Source of the DNA: Candidatus Planktophila sulfonica
GTDB taxonomy: Bacteria > Actinomycetota > Actinomycetes > Nanopelagicales > Nanopelagicaceae
Direction: 5' to 3'
DNA: 64,000 bases
Assembly: GCF_002288065.1 (NCBI RefSeq)
Contig: NZ_CP016773.1
Location: forward strand, 620,001-684,000
The position numbers and the translations under genes were made by a program. Below, piece by piece: positions 43,448 to 52,346 of this stretch (its first letter is position 1; every line of letters begins with the position of its first letter). The notes below the pieces were generated by a model that was not told the origin of the DNA, did no database searches, and saw only the letters and a program-made list of their open reading frames with translations.

Positions 43448-44235
43448 TAGAGGCTATCTGCTAATTCTTTTTCGCGATCTCTTCGAGCACGTCGTCGGTC
43501 ATTGAGAAGAGCGATTACACCTGCCATCAAGTAGAGAAGTATCAGGGGAACTGCGAGAGCCAGCATCGAGAGTGGATCTGCACTTGGCGTAAATCCTGCA
43601 ACGAAGAGGACGATGCCAAATACCCACATGCGCCATGGTTTCAAGATTGCCTTACCGGAAAGGAAACCAATGGCATTGAAAGTTACGAGGAATACCGGCA
43701 ACTCAAAAGCAATACCGAAGAGAAGAATCGCTCGAAGAACGAAATCTAAGTAATCATCAAACTTGACCAAGTTAGCAAGAGATGTTGGCGTAAATCCGAA
43801 AAGCACGCGAACTGCGATGGGAAGAATTGTGTATCCAAGATATGCGCCGACTGCAAAGAATGGTGTCGCTGCCGTAAAGAAGAGAATTGAGTTGCGCTTC
43901 TCCTTGCGATGCAGTGCTGGTGCAATGAATGCCCATAGTTGATAGAGCCAGAGCGGAGCGGTGATAATGATTCCGCTCAGAATCGCTACCTTGATCTGTA
44001 AGTTCAGCGGACCAAGTACACCGTTGATATAGAGCGCACCGCAGCTGGCGGCACCGCTCTCCTGTGCTGCGCGAAGATCGCAGACAGGCTCGGCTAATTT
44101 AGTGATGATTTCGTTGTAGAAGAACCAGCCGATTACAGCGCCGAGTGAAACTACAAGCGCTGATTTAACTACTCGACTACGTAGTTCCCTGAAATGTTCT
44201 AAAAGCGGCATACGACCGCCTGAGGTGGCCGCCAT
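43447..44235 (-). CDS. tatC: Sec-independent protein translocase TatC
   Basis: Signal-peptide receptor of the twin-arginine translocase, exporting folded proteins. 262 residues with six predicted membrane segments; starts with the conserved LEHFRELRSRVVKSA region and ends in a basic tail (NDRRRARRDREKEL). It follows tatA five bases downstream, as in Mycobacterium. No tatB is seen here. Confidence 0.95.
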   Translation of the reverse strand: MAATSGGRMPLLEHFRELRSRVVKSALVVSLGAVIGWFFYNEIITKLAEPVCDLRAAQESGAASCGALYINGVLGPLNLQIKVAILSGIIITAPLWLYQLWAFIAPALHRKEKRNSILFFTAATPFFAVGAYLGYTILPIAVRVLFGFTPTSLANLVKFDDYLDFVLRAILLFGIAFELPVFLVTFNAIGFLSGKAILKPWRMWVFGIVLFVAGFTPSADPLSMLALAVPLILLYLMAGVIALLNDRRRARRDREKELADSL

Positions 44236-44240
44236 AGAAA

Positions 44241-44423
44241 TTACTTCTCGTCAGATCCCTTATCAGGATCCTTGGTCTCGTCCTTCATCTCTTTCATCTC
44301 GCTCTTGAAGATGCGCATTGACTTGCCCAATGAGCGAGCTGAATCAGGTAGACGCTTCGCTCCGAAGAGGACGACTACAACGATGAGGAGGAGGAGGATG
44401 TGGCTAGGTTCGCGTAAAAACAT
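44241..44423 (-). CDS. tatA: Sec-independent protein translocase TatA
   Basis: 60 residues: a short N-terminus, one membrane helix ([14 protein letters not shown]), then the hinge [24 protein letters not shown], an amphipathic helix and a charged tail. It forms the pore of the Tat system. The hinge FGxxRLP is the TatA signature. Confidence 0.93.
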   Translation of the reverse strand: MFLREPSHILLLLIVVVVLFGAKRLPDSARSLGKSMRIFKSEMKEMKDETKDPDKGSDEK

Positions 44424-44451
44424 GTCTGAACACTATCGCAAAGGCCAGATT

Positions 44452-45348
44452 TCAGCGATATTGCTGAAGGGTTCTTGCGGCAAGTTCTGCGACCTGGATT
44501 CGCATCTGGCTAGGTGCAGTCACCTCGATAGCGCCGGCTGCTGAGATAACAGTTCGTGATAACCACTCGGAGTTATAGGTAGAGACGGTGACTTCGGAGC
44601 CCTCCCCAACGACAAATGCGCCGAGTGACTCGCGTGACTTTCGAAGGTTGCGAGAAATCTTTACCTGCGTTGAAAGTAACTGGGGATCACTTGTTGCGGA
44701 GGAGATATATGTAGCTTGGGCTTCCAAAAGTGTCGCACTCTTTATTCGATCGACCCTAAAGGTTCTCTCGGCCTGAGCTTTCTCACAATATGCAGTGAGG
44801 TAATCGAGATTATTCTCAACAGAAAAATGTAAAGGAGTAATTTCTCGATCCGAAATTTCATCTCCGGCGGGAGAAAAATATGAGATTAATACTCTTCGCT
44901 GATCACGTAAACCATCGTTGAGAACCGGGATCAGCTGACCATCTGTTGAAGGACTGGCGTCTAGGATTCGAGAGATACTCTCCCCTAACTTTGATCTAAG
45001 GTTCGATATTTCTTCGATAAGAGGTAGTCGATCAGCAGACAGTGACTTCTCAAGTAAATCCAACCCCAGAATGATTGAGATAATCTCTTGTTGAGAAAGC
45101 GAGCGAATCAGATTGAGTGTTTCTGCATTTCTAATGGTTACATATCCAGAGTCAAATTGAAGATCGATGAGATCGAATCGATTATCACCACACATCCAGA
45201 GCGAATTTAGGTCACTCAGTAACTCTTCTTCAGAGATGCCGAACTCTGACGCTAGTTCTGGAGTACCAATCCCCTGGTGTGAAGTTATATAGGGAACTAG
45301 ATCAAGCATACGAGCTGCTTTTTCAATTGGAGTCGTCTTCTTAGCCAT
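44452..45348 (-). CDS. pafC: WYL-domain transcriptional regulator PafC
   Basis: 298 residues with an N-terminal winged helix (LDLVPYITSHQGIGTPELASEFGISEEELLSDL) and a WYL domain in the C-terminal half, where basic ligand-binding residues such as CEKAQAERTFRVDRIKSA lie. Overlaps pafB by eight bases. In mycobacteria PafBC is a RecA-independent activator of DNA-damage genes and senses single-stranded DNA. Confidence 0.92.
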   Translation of the reverse strand: MAKKTTPIEKAARMLDLVPYITSHQGIGTPELASEFGISEEELLSDLNSLWMCGDNRFDLIDLQFDSGYVTIRNAETLNLIRSLSQQEIISIILGLDLLEKSLSADRLPLIEEISNLRSKLGESISRILDASPSTDGQLIPVLNDGLRDQRRVLISYFSPAGDEISDREITPLHFSVENNLDYLTAYCEKAQAERTFRVDRIKSATLLEAQATYISSATSDPQLLSTQVKISRNLRKSRESLGAFVVGEGSEVTVSTYNSEWLSRTVISAAGAIEVTAPSQMRIQVAELAARTLQQYR

Positions 45349-46282
45349 GGATTCTTACAATCTCTTCAAGTGCGCTAATCGTTGATTCACGAGCGCTTCG
45401 AGGCGAAATCACTACGACATCAGTGCCGTGCCAGAGAACTTCGTTAATGAGCTCTGCTTCATCGATGAAAGGAACTGTAATCTCCGACCAATCATCGCCG
45501 TCTTCAACTGAAGTGGCTTTGAGGCGTAGAGAGTGAGCCTTACCTCGTCGCACTTTGAGTGTCGCGATCTGGGAAGTTTCCGGCGCAGCCAGAACCTCCT
45601 TCATTAAAAAATCTTGAGGAATTTCATAAGAACCAGCCTTGCCCTGCGCTTTCACTTCTGAATGGAAGCGATCAAGACGGAAGAGTCTCTGCTCTTTGCG
45701 ATCGAGATCGCGTCCTGCGACATACCAGTGACCAGATTTTGTTCCGACTCCATAAGGTTCAAGGGCGCGATTGTCGGAGTCGAGCTCAGGACCAAGATAT
45801 GAGAAGGAAATCACTTGTCGTTGTGCAATGGCATTAATGACTGCAAGAAAATTTGAATCCGAATTATGCAAAGTAGGCGTAATCGCGGGAATCGAATCAA
45901 AGTCCGAATCGATACCTAAGGATTTAAGTTTTACGAGAGCAGAAAGGGCAGTTGAATCAAGAACTGCGCCTTGCCAAGCTTGTGTTGCGACAGAGATCAA
46001 CGAGAGTTCTCGAGGGGTAATTGATGAGATATCTGTCCGATAGTTTTCAGGTCGGATGCGATACCCAACTTCATCTTCAAAGAGAGGATCAAAAGTTCCG
46101 ACCTCAATGGTGATGCCTAGATTGCGAAGATCATCTTTATCGCGTTCAAACATGCGCTCCATGGCATCGGGTTCACCTTCGTAACCATCGACGGTATTGA
46201 AGATTTGAGATTTAGTAAGCCAACGTTTTGTGGCAAGTAGGGCGATAGTTAAATTAACTAAGCGCTCACTCTTCCGCGACAC
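45341..46282 (-). CDS. pafB: WYL-domain transcriptional regulator PafB
   Basis: 313 residues from the GTG at 46282, which gives the family N-terminus SRKSERLVNLTIALLATKRWLTKSQIF; a longer in-frame ORF (to 46375) runs deep into trmI and is unlikely. Winged helix at 1-60, WYL domain in the second half. Paired with PafC. The gene overlaps trmI by 17 bases; in mycobacteria the Pup-proteasome genes stand between them. Confidence 0.92.
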   Translation of the reverse strand: MSRKSERLVNLTIALLATKRWLTKSQIFNTVDGYEGEPDAMERMFERDKDDLRNLGITIEVGTFDPLFEDEVGYRIRPENYRTDISSITPRELSLISVATQAWQGAVLDSTALSALVKLKSLGIDSDFDSIPAITPTLHNSDSNFLAVINAIAQRQVISFSYLGPELDSDNRALEPYGVGTKSGHWYVAGRDLDRKEQRLFRLDRFHSEVKAQGKAGSYEIPQDFLMKEVLAAPETSQIATLKVRRGKAHSLRLKATSVEDGDDWSEITVPFIDEAELINEVLWHGTDVVVISPRSARESTISALEEIVRIHG

Positions 46283-47117
46283 CGTAGGCACCCTTTGCTG
46301 GACGTCTACGTCGTGGTAACACATCGACGCCAGGAGCCATGCGACGGCTTTGAATGAGGAAACCGGTGTGACCAATCATTCTCTGCTGCGGACGAACTGC
46401 CAGACCCTCGTGATGCCAACCGCGCACGATTGTCTCTGAACTTTCTGGTTCAGTGAAATGTCCATCTTCTTTAAGTGCTTCGGCCGTCGCCGAAAGCTGA
46501 GTAGTGGTTGCAACGTAGGCAAGGAAAACTCCACCAGGACGCAATACCTTTGCAGCCATTTCAACGCATTCCCATGGTGCGAGCATGTCTAAAATGACGC
46601 GATCGAATTCATGAGCGAACTCTTTCTCTTGTACAGATCCCACATCGAGTGACCAATTGGCTGGCTTTTCCCCGAAGTAGTCCGTGATATTTGCGGTGGC
46701 ATTGTCGGCAAAATCTTGGCGACGTTCGACAGAGTGAACTGAACCTTCAGGACCGACTGCGCGAAGTAAAGAAAGAGTTAAAGCTCCGCTTCCAACGCCA
46801 GCTTCGAGAACACGTGCGCCAGGATAAACATCGGCAACACCAACAATCATCGCTGCATCTTTTGGATAGACGATGGTGGCACCGCGAGGCATTGAAAGAA
46901 CGTAATCAGCGAGTAGCGGAATGAAGGCGGTGAATTTCAAGCCAGCAGTAGTGCTTACTACCGATCCTTCAGGTAATCCGATTAAATCATCGTGAGTAAT
47001 CCAGCCTTTATGGGTATGCCACTCTTTGCCTGGCGTAATCGTGAAGCTATAGAGCTTGCCCTTTGGATCGGTAAGTTGAATTCGATCGCCTGCTTGGAAA
47101 TACCCTTGTTTAGACAC
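46266..47117 (-). CDS. trmI: tRNA (adenine-58-N1)-methyltransferase
   Basis: Methylates A58 in the T loop of tRNA (Rv2118c family). 283 residues with the SAM motif ARVLEAGVGSGALTLSLLRAVG near residue 105 and an N-terminal beta domain. GTG start at 47117 (MSKQGYFQAGD), preceded on its strand by TAAGAT and six bases, so it is likely leaderless. It is the first gene of a minus-strand operon with pafB-pafC-tatA-tatC. Confidence 0.93.
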   Translation of the reverse strand: MSKQGYFQAGDRIQLTDPKGKLYSFTITPGKEWHTHKGWITHDDLIGLPEGSVVSTTAGLKFTAFIPLLADYVLSMPRGATIVYPKDAAMIVGVADVYPGARVLEAGVGSGALTLSLLRAVGPEGSVHSVERRQDFADNATANITDYFGEKPANWSLDVGSVQEKEFAHEFDRVILDMLAPWECVEMAAKVLRPGGVFLAYVATTTQLSATAEALKEDGHFTEPESSETIVRGWHHEGLAVRPQQRMIGHTGFLIQSRRMAPGVDVLPRRRRPAKGAYGVAEE

Positions 47118-47176
47118 ATGCGCATCTTAGGTGAAAGTAACCATCCTGTCGGAACCTCGCTGTATCGTCCGTGCGA
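47117..47176. promoter_or_regulatory. divergent leaderless promoters of trmI and the RecB-type gene
   Basis: Minus strand: TAAGAT (47129-47124) and six bases to GTG 47117. Plus strand: TATCGT (47163-47168) and seven bases to ATG 47176. Both genes lack an SD. Confidence 0.5.
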
Positions 47177-47928
47177 TGGAACCGTTACGCCTCTCCCCCA
47201 GCCGCATGAACGATTTCACAAATTGTCCACAGCTCTACAAATATCGCGCTGTAGACCTGTTGCCCGAACCACCAAGTATCGATGCCGAACGCGGCAAATT
47301 GATTCACTCAGTACTTGAAGATCTCTTCGAACTCCCCGCAGGCTCTCGCACCTTTGAATCAGCGCTCGAACTCCTGCCTACAAAATGGCGTGAGCAACTC
47401 GAAGGTAAGCCTGAACTAGCAGCTCTCGTACTCGATGATAAAGAGTGGTTTGATCGAGCCCAGGCGTTGCTCACCAATTATTTCTCATTAGAAAGACCCT
47501 CCACCTTTGAATCTACATATCGCGAACTTCATTTAGAACGAGATATATCTGAAGAGATCTATCTGCATGGGTATGTAGACCGACTCGATGTGGCACCAAC
47601 CGGTGAAGTTCGTATCGTTGATTACAAGACTGGTAAATCTCCAAAGCCTGGTTGGGAAGAGAAAGCGCTTTTCCAATTACGCGTCTACGCACTCCTGTAT
47701 TGGCAGAACGAAGGCGTCCTACCGAAATTACTTCAGCTCATCTATCTCGGTGATTCACGGGTAGTAAAGAGTGAACCCACCGAAGCTCAGTTGAAATCGA
47801 CAGAGAAGATTTTGAGAAACATTGGTGATGAGATTCTGACCGCTCTTGAGACCAATCATTTTCCAACGAAGAAATCTCGGCTCTGCGATTGGTGTTTCTT
47901 CAAAGCAATCTGTCCTGCCCACAACTAA
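47176..47928 (+). CDS. RecB/AddB-family PD-(D/E)XK nuclease with probable Fe-S cluster
   Basis: 250 residues (Rv2119-like). The nuclease core is seen as HGYVDRLDVAPTGEVRIVDYKTGKS (D-x(n)-D-x-K). One cysteine near the start (NDFTNCPQLY, Cys17) and three at the C-terminus (LCDWCFFKAIC) match the four-cysteine iron-sulfur arrangement of AddB/Cas4 nucleases. Start chosen at ATG 47176, which fits the family N-terminus and a -10 seven bases upstream; an ORF beginning at 47131 is too long. Confidence 0.88.
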   Translation: MEPLRLSPSRMNDFTNCPQLYKYRAVDLLPEPPSIDAERGKLIHSVLEDLFELPAGSRTFESALELLPTKWREQLEGKPELAALVLDDKEWFDRAQALLTNYFSLERPSTFESTYRELHLERDISEEIYLHGYVDRLDVAPTGEVRIVDYKTGKSPKPGWEEKALFQLRVYALLYWQNEGVLPKLLQLIYLGDSRVVKSEPTEAQLKSTEKILRNIGDEILTALETNHFPTKKSRLCDWCFFKAICPAHN

Positions 47929-47947
47929 TTTCTTAAAGGATTAGTTG
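47922..47947. terminator. inverted repeat holding both stop codons of two converging genes
   Basis: CAACTAAT (47922-47929) and ATTAGTTG (47940-47947) form an eight-pair stem with a ten-base loop. The TAA of the RecB-type gene lies in one arm and that of metH in the other. It may end both transcripts, although there is no T-run. Confidence 0.4.
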
Positions 47948-50900
47948 GCGTTGAAGTACTTAGCCTCTGGGTGGTGAACGATGATTGCAGATGTTGACTG
48001 CTCAGGATGCAGTTGGAACTCTTCTGAAAGTTCGACGCCGATGCGCCCTGGTTCAAGAAGTTCGCAGAGCTGTGTCTGCTGTTCGATATCGGGACACGCT
48101 GGATAGCCAAATGAGTAACGTGAACCGCGATATCCCTGATCCAGAATTCCCTGCAAATCAGGTGAATCTTCACCACGAACTGCCATCTCTTCACGAATAC
48201 GGGCATGCCAATGTTCAGCAAGTGCTTCAGTGAGCTGTACCGATAAACCGTGCAGCTCTAAATAGTCACGGTAAGCATCAGCTGCGAAGAGTTCGTTGGC
48301 CGCCTTGCTTACAGTGTTTCCCATTGTGACAACGTGGAAGGCAACAACATCTGTTTTGCCCGAATCCTTCGAGGCAAAGAAGTCGGCGAGACATAATCTG
48401 CGATCACGAGATTGGCGAGGGAATGAGAAACGAACTCGCTCTTTACCTGCATCCGGTCCCTCGTGATGAAGGATGATCAAATCGTTTCCCTCTGAAACAC
48501 ATGGGAAATATCCATAGACAACAGCAGCTTCTAGCCAGCCATTGGATTGCACTTCATTAAGAAGTTTGCGAAGACGTGGGCGTCCTTCTGTCTCGGCCAT
48601 CGCTTCGAATTCACCACGGGCGCCCTTAAGACCCCACTGCCCCATGAAAAGTGCACGTTCGTCAAGCATTCCGACGTAATCTGCAAGAGGAATGCCCTTA
48701 ACGATTCGGGAACCAAAGAATGGTGCTTTAGGGATATCGATATCAATTGCGACATCACTGCGCACTGTATCGATTGGTCGATCCTCTGACTTGCGAGCAA
48801 CTGCCTTCACTTTACGTTCACGAAGAGCTGGAAGTTCAGCACCTTCATCTCCGCGTTTTACGGCCATGATTGCATCCATCAGACGCAATCCTTCAAATGC
48901 ATCTCGGGCGTAGCGAACTTCACCTGGAAATATTGCGGCAAGATCTTGTTCGACGTATGCGCGGGTAAGGGCTGCGCCACCAAGAACGACTGGCCACTTA
49001 TCTGAAAGTCCTCGTGATGTAATCTCTTCGAGGTTCTCTTTCATGATGACTGTGGATTTAACCAAGAGACCTGACATACCAATTGCATCGACTTCATTTT
49101 CTAGCGCAGCATCGATAATCTGATTGATTGTCTGCTTGATTCCAATATTGACAACCTGGTAACCATTATTGGAAAGAATGATGTCAACAAGATTCTTGCC
49201 GATATCGTGAACATCGCCCTTAACGGTTGCAAGCAACATGCGTCCACGTCCGGCATCGCTGGTCTTCTCCATATGAGGCTCGAGATATGCAACTGCTGAT
49301 TTCATCACTTCAGCGCTCTGTAGAACGAATGGAAGCTGCATCTCGCCTTTACCAAAGAGCTCGCCCACAACCTTCATGCCCTCGAGAAGATGGTCATTAA
49401 TAATCGCCAGAGGTGCAATTCCTTCAGACATTGCTGTATCGAGATCTTCGTTGAGACCTACCTTTTCGCCATCAATGATGCGGCGTTCAAGGCGCTCACG
49501 TAGCGGAAGAGCTGCAAGCTCGGAGGCTCGAATATTTCTTGAGGCTGCAAGTTCGACGCCCTCAAAGAGCTGCAGGAATTCTTGCAAAGGATCGTATGTG
49601 CAGACATCGCCATCGTAGGTGCGACGATCGTAGATGAGGTCTAGAGCAACCTCTTTTTGACGGGCTTCAATACGCGCCATCGGCATAATCTTCGAAGGAT
49701 GCACAATCGCTGAATCAAGGCCGGATTCAACGCACTCGTGGAGAAAGACTGAGTTGAGAACAACTCGCGCAGCAGGGTTAAGTCCGAACGAGACGTTACT
49801 GACTCCAAGAGTTGTCTGAACCCCTGGATATTCGGTCTTTAAGGTTTTAATTGCGCTGATGGTTTCAATTCCATCACGACGAGTTTCCTCTTGCCCAGTT
49901 GCAATTGGGAACGTCAAAGTATCAATCAAGATATCTCCGACATTCATTCCCCAGTTGCCAGTCAAATCTTCAATCAGGCGACGGGCAACACGAAGTTTCC
50001 AATCGGCAGTACGAGCTTGTCCTTCTTCATCGATAGTGAGTGCCACTACAGATGCACCATGTTCTTGTACCAACGGCATGATGCGGGCAAAGCGTGATGT
50101 AGGCCCATCACCGTCTTCATAGTTGACTGAGTTAATTACACAACGTCCACCTAGTGCTTCAAGACCTGCCTTTAAGACCGCTGGTTCTGTTGAATCAAGA
50201 ACGATGGGAAGCGTTGAGGCAGTTGCAAAACGTGAAGCGATTTCAAACATATCGCGTGCGCCATCTCGACCTACATAGTCAACGGAAAGGTCGAGCATAT
50301 GAGCGCCGTCGCGAATTTGATCGCGCGCGATTTCAACACACGTTGCCCAATCCTCTGCGACAAGTGCATCGCGGAAGGCACGAGAACCATTGGCATTGGT
50401 GCGCTCTCCAATTGCTAAGTAGGTCTTATCTTGTCTAAACGGAACGTATTGATAGAGCGAAGAAGCACCTGGATCTAGTTCAGGTACGCGTGACTTAACA
50501 GAATGGCGGTCGAGTCTGTCGACAACAGCCGCAAGATGGGCAGGCGTTGTTCCACAACATCCACCAATGAGTGAAATTCCATAATCGTTGACGAAGGTTT
50601 CAAGCGCTGTAGCCAACTCTTCAGGTCCAAGCGGATATTCCGCACCCTTTGCACCCAGAATCGGCAATCCCGCATTAGGCATTACTGAAATTGCACAGGT
50701 CGCGTTCTTAGAGAGATAGCGAAGGTGTTCTGACATCTCAGCCGGACCAGTCGCACAGTTGAGGCCGATCAAATCGATATCGAGAGGTTCAAGTGCGTTG
50801 AGAGCGGCTCCAATTTCAGAACCGAGCAACATCGTGCCGGTTGTTTCAACAGTTACTTGTGCAATCAACATGACGTCTCGCCCGGACTCTGTAATTGCCT

Positions 50901-51453
50901 TGCGCGCACCATTGACGGCAGCTTTTGCCTGTAGCAGATCTTGAGTGGTCTCGATTAAAAGTGCGTCAGAACCAGAATCTACGAGTCCTTTGGATGCCGT
51001 GTAGTACGCATCCCTCAAATGTGAATACGTTGTGTGGCCAAGGCTAGGCAATTTTGTGCCGGGCCCAAGTGAACCTAAGACGAAGCGAGGTTTATCTGCA
51101 GTACTGAATGCATCGGCAGCTTCACGTGCAATCTTTCCTCCTGCAAATGCAAGTTCGTAAATGCGATCTTCAATTCCGTACTCTGCAAGATTTGCCCAGT
51201 TTGCGCCGAAGGTATTGGTCTCGATGGCATCAACGCCAACCGAGAGGTAAGCATCGTGAACCGAACGCACTAAGTCAGGACGAGTAACGTTGAGAATCTC
51301 ATTACAACCCTCGTGGTTTTGGAAATCTTCGAGAGAAGGATCTGCCGCCTGGAGCATGGTTCCCATGGCTCCATCAGCAATCACGGTGCGGCTAGAAAGT
51401 GCTTGACGGAGAAGGCCATCCGCTACAGATGGTGCCTTCTTATCGCTCGTCAT
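47941..51453 (-). CDS. metH: cobalamin-dependent methionine synthase
   Basis: Makes methionine from homocysteine with methyl-tetrahydrofolate. All four modules are present in 1170 residues: homocysteine domain (1-330; zinc cysteines in GLNCATGP and GGCCGTTPAHL), pterin domain (about 345-600), cap plus B12 domain with His749 in GDVHDIGKN as the cobalt ligand, and the C-terminal AdoMet reactivation domain. Requires vitamin B12, so the cell must make or import it. Start ATG 51453 has TAACCT seven bases upstream on its strand; there is no room for a B12 riboswitch. Confidence 0.97.
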   Translation of the reverse strand: MTSDKKAPSVADGLLRQALSSRTVIADGAMGTMLQAADPSLEDFQNHEGCNEILNVTRPDLVRSVHDAYLSVGVDAIETNTFGANWANLAEYGIEDRIYELAFAGGKIAREAADAFSTADKPRFVLGSLGPGTKLPSLGHTTYSHLRDAYYTASKGLVDSGSDALLIETTQDLLQAKAAVNGARKAITESGRDVMLIAQVTVETTGTMLLGSEIGAALNALEPLDIDLIGLNCATGPAEMSEHLRYLSKNATCAISVMPNAGLPILGAKGAEYPLGPEELATALETFVNDYGISLIGGCCGTTPAHLAAVVDRLDRHSVKSRVPELDPGASSLYQYVPFRQDKTYLAIGERTNANGSRAFRDALVAEDWATCVEIARDQIRDGAHMLDLSVDYVGRDGARDMFEIASRFATASTLPIVLDSTEPAVLKAGLEALGGRCVINSVNYEDGDGPTSRFARIMPLVQEHGASVVALTIDEEGQARTADWKLRVARRLIEDLTGNWGMNVGDILIDTLTFPIATGQEETRRDGIETISAIKTLKTEYPGVQTTLGVSNVSFGLNPAARVVLNSVFLHECVESGLDSAIVHPSKIMPMARIEARQKEVALDLIYDRRTYDGDVCTYDPLQEFLQLFEGVELAASRNIRASELAALPLRERLERRIIDGEKVGLNEDLDTAMSEGIAPLAIINDHLLEGMKVVGELFGKGEMQLPFVLQSAEVMKSAVAYLEPHMEKTSDAGRGRMLLATVKGDVHDIGKNLVDIILSNNGYQVVNIGIKQTINQIIDAALENEVDAIGMSGLLVKSTVIMKENLEEITSRGLSDKWPVVLGGAALTRAYVEQDLAAIFPGEVRYARDAFEGLRLMDAIMAVKRGDEGAELPALRERKVKAVARKSEDRPIDTVRSDVAIDIDIPKAPFFGSRIVKGIPLADYVGMLDERALFMGQWGLKGARGEFEAMAETEGRPRLRKLLNEVQSNGWLEAAVVYGYFPCVSEGNDLIILHHEGPDAGKERVRFSFPRQSRDRRLCLADFFASKDSGKTDVVAFHVVTMGNTVSKAANELFAADAYRDYLELHGLSVQLTEALAEHWHARIREEMAVRGEDSPDLQGILDQGYRGSRYSFGYPACPDIEQQTQLCELLEPGRIGVELSEEFQLHPEQSTSAIIVHHPEAKYFNAN

Positions 51454-51483
51454 GGTGCAGAGGTTATCGTAAGGTGTACGTCA
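51453..51483. promoter_or_regulatory. 29-bp bidirectional leaderless promoter, metH / PAC2 gene
   Basis: Minus strand: TAACCT (51466-51461) and seven bases to the metH ATG. Plus strand: TAAGGT (51470-51475) and seven bases to the PAC2 ATG. Only three bases separate the two hexamers. Confidence 0.55.
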
Positions 51484-52346
51484 TGGAGATTCATAAGATT
51501 CCTGACCTGCGCTCACCTGTGATGGTGATTGCATTTTCCGGTTGGAATGATGCTGGTGAAGCTGCTACCGGCGCAGTCTCACACTTACTCTCCTCTTGGA
51601 CCGACCCATCAACAGATGTTGTCCCCGAACTCATTGCAGATGTTGACCCAGAAGATTTCTATGATTTTCAAGTAAACCGCCCCATGGTTGAAGTTGATGA
51701 TTCAAGTATTCGCAGCCTTACTTGGCCCGGCACACAGGTCTTTGGATTACGAACTCCTGATCTCAAACATGATTTCGTCGTTGTTCGTGGCGTTGAGCCA
51801 TCTATGAAGTGGAAGACCTTCGCTGCTGACATCTTGGATCTCGCTGATGATCTTGAGGTGGATATGGTCATTACCTTGGGTTCGATGTTGGCCGATACAC
51901 CGCATACACGTCCGATTACAGTTAGCGGAAGTGGTGCGCACCCAGAGATTGCCCGTCGACTTGGTGTTGAAATAAGTAAGTACGAAGGACCGACAGGAAT
52001 TCTCGGGGTACTTCAGGATGCGTGCGTGCGACGTGGCATTGATGCAATCTCTCTATGGGCAGCAATTCCACATTACGCCTCAAGTTCTCCATCGCCCAAG
52101 GCAACTCTTGCGCTCGTGAATGCACTGGAAGACTTCCTTGAAATTTCTCTGCCGCAAGGCGATCTACCTGAAGAATCGGCGTCATGGGAAGAAGAAGTAA
52201 CCGAGATGGCTAAGGAAGATTCGGATGTGGCCGAGTATGTGAAAGCTCTTGAAGAGAGCAAAGACTCATCCGACCTTCCCGAAGCAACAGGTGAATCTAT
52301 TGCTCGAGAGTTAGAACGTTTTCTTCGCAGACAGAGCGAGAACTAA
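51483..52346 (+). CDS. PAC2-family protein
   Basis: 287 residues from ATG 51483 (MEIHKIPDLRSPVMVIAFSGWNDAGEAATGAV), the family N-terminus. PAC2 proteins include proteasome assembly chaperones in archaea and eukaryotes; in Actinobacteria (Rv2125) the role is unproven. Because no proteasome genes are seen here, a chaperone role for a proteasome looks unlikely. Its stop codon overlaps the mshC stop on the other strand. An ORF reaching back to 51399 is rejected on the start evidence. Confidence 0.88.
   Translation: MEIHKIPDLRSPVMVIAFSGWNDAGEAATGAVSHLLSSWTDPSTDVVPELIADVDPEDFYDFQVNRPMVEVDDSSIRSLTWPGTQVFGLRTPDLKHDFVVVRGVEPSMKWKTFAADILDLADDLEVDMVITLGSMLADTPHTRPITVSGSGAHPEIARRLGVEISKYEGPTGILGVLQDACVRRGIDAISLWAAIPHYASSSPSPKATLALVNALEDFLEISLPQGDLPEESASWEEEVTEMAKEDSDVAEYVKALEESKDSSDLPEATGESIARELERFLRRQSEN

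Noticed and set aside
51399-51482. A longer N-terminus for the PAC2 protein
   Set aside because: It would run into metH; the ATG at 51483 gives the family start and has a correctly placed -10.
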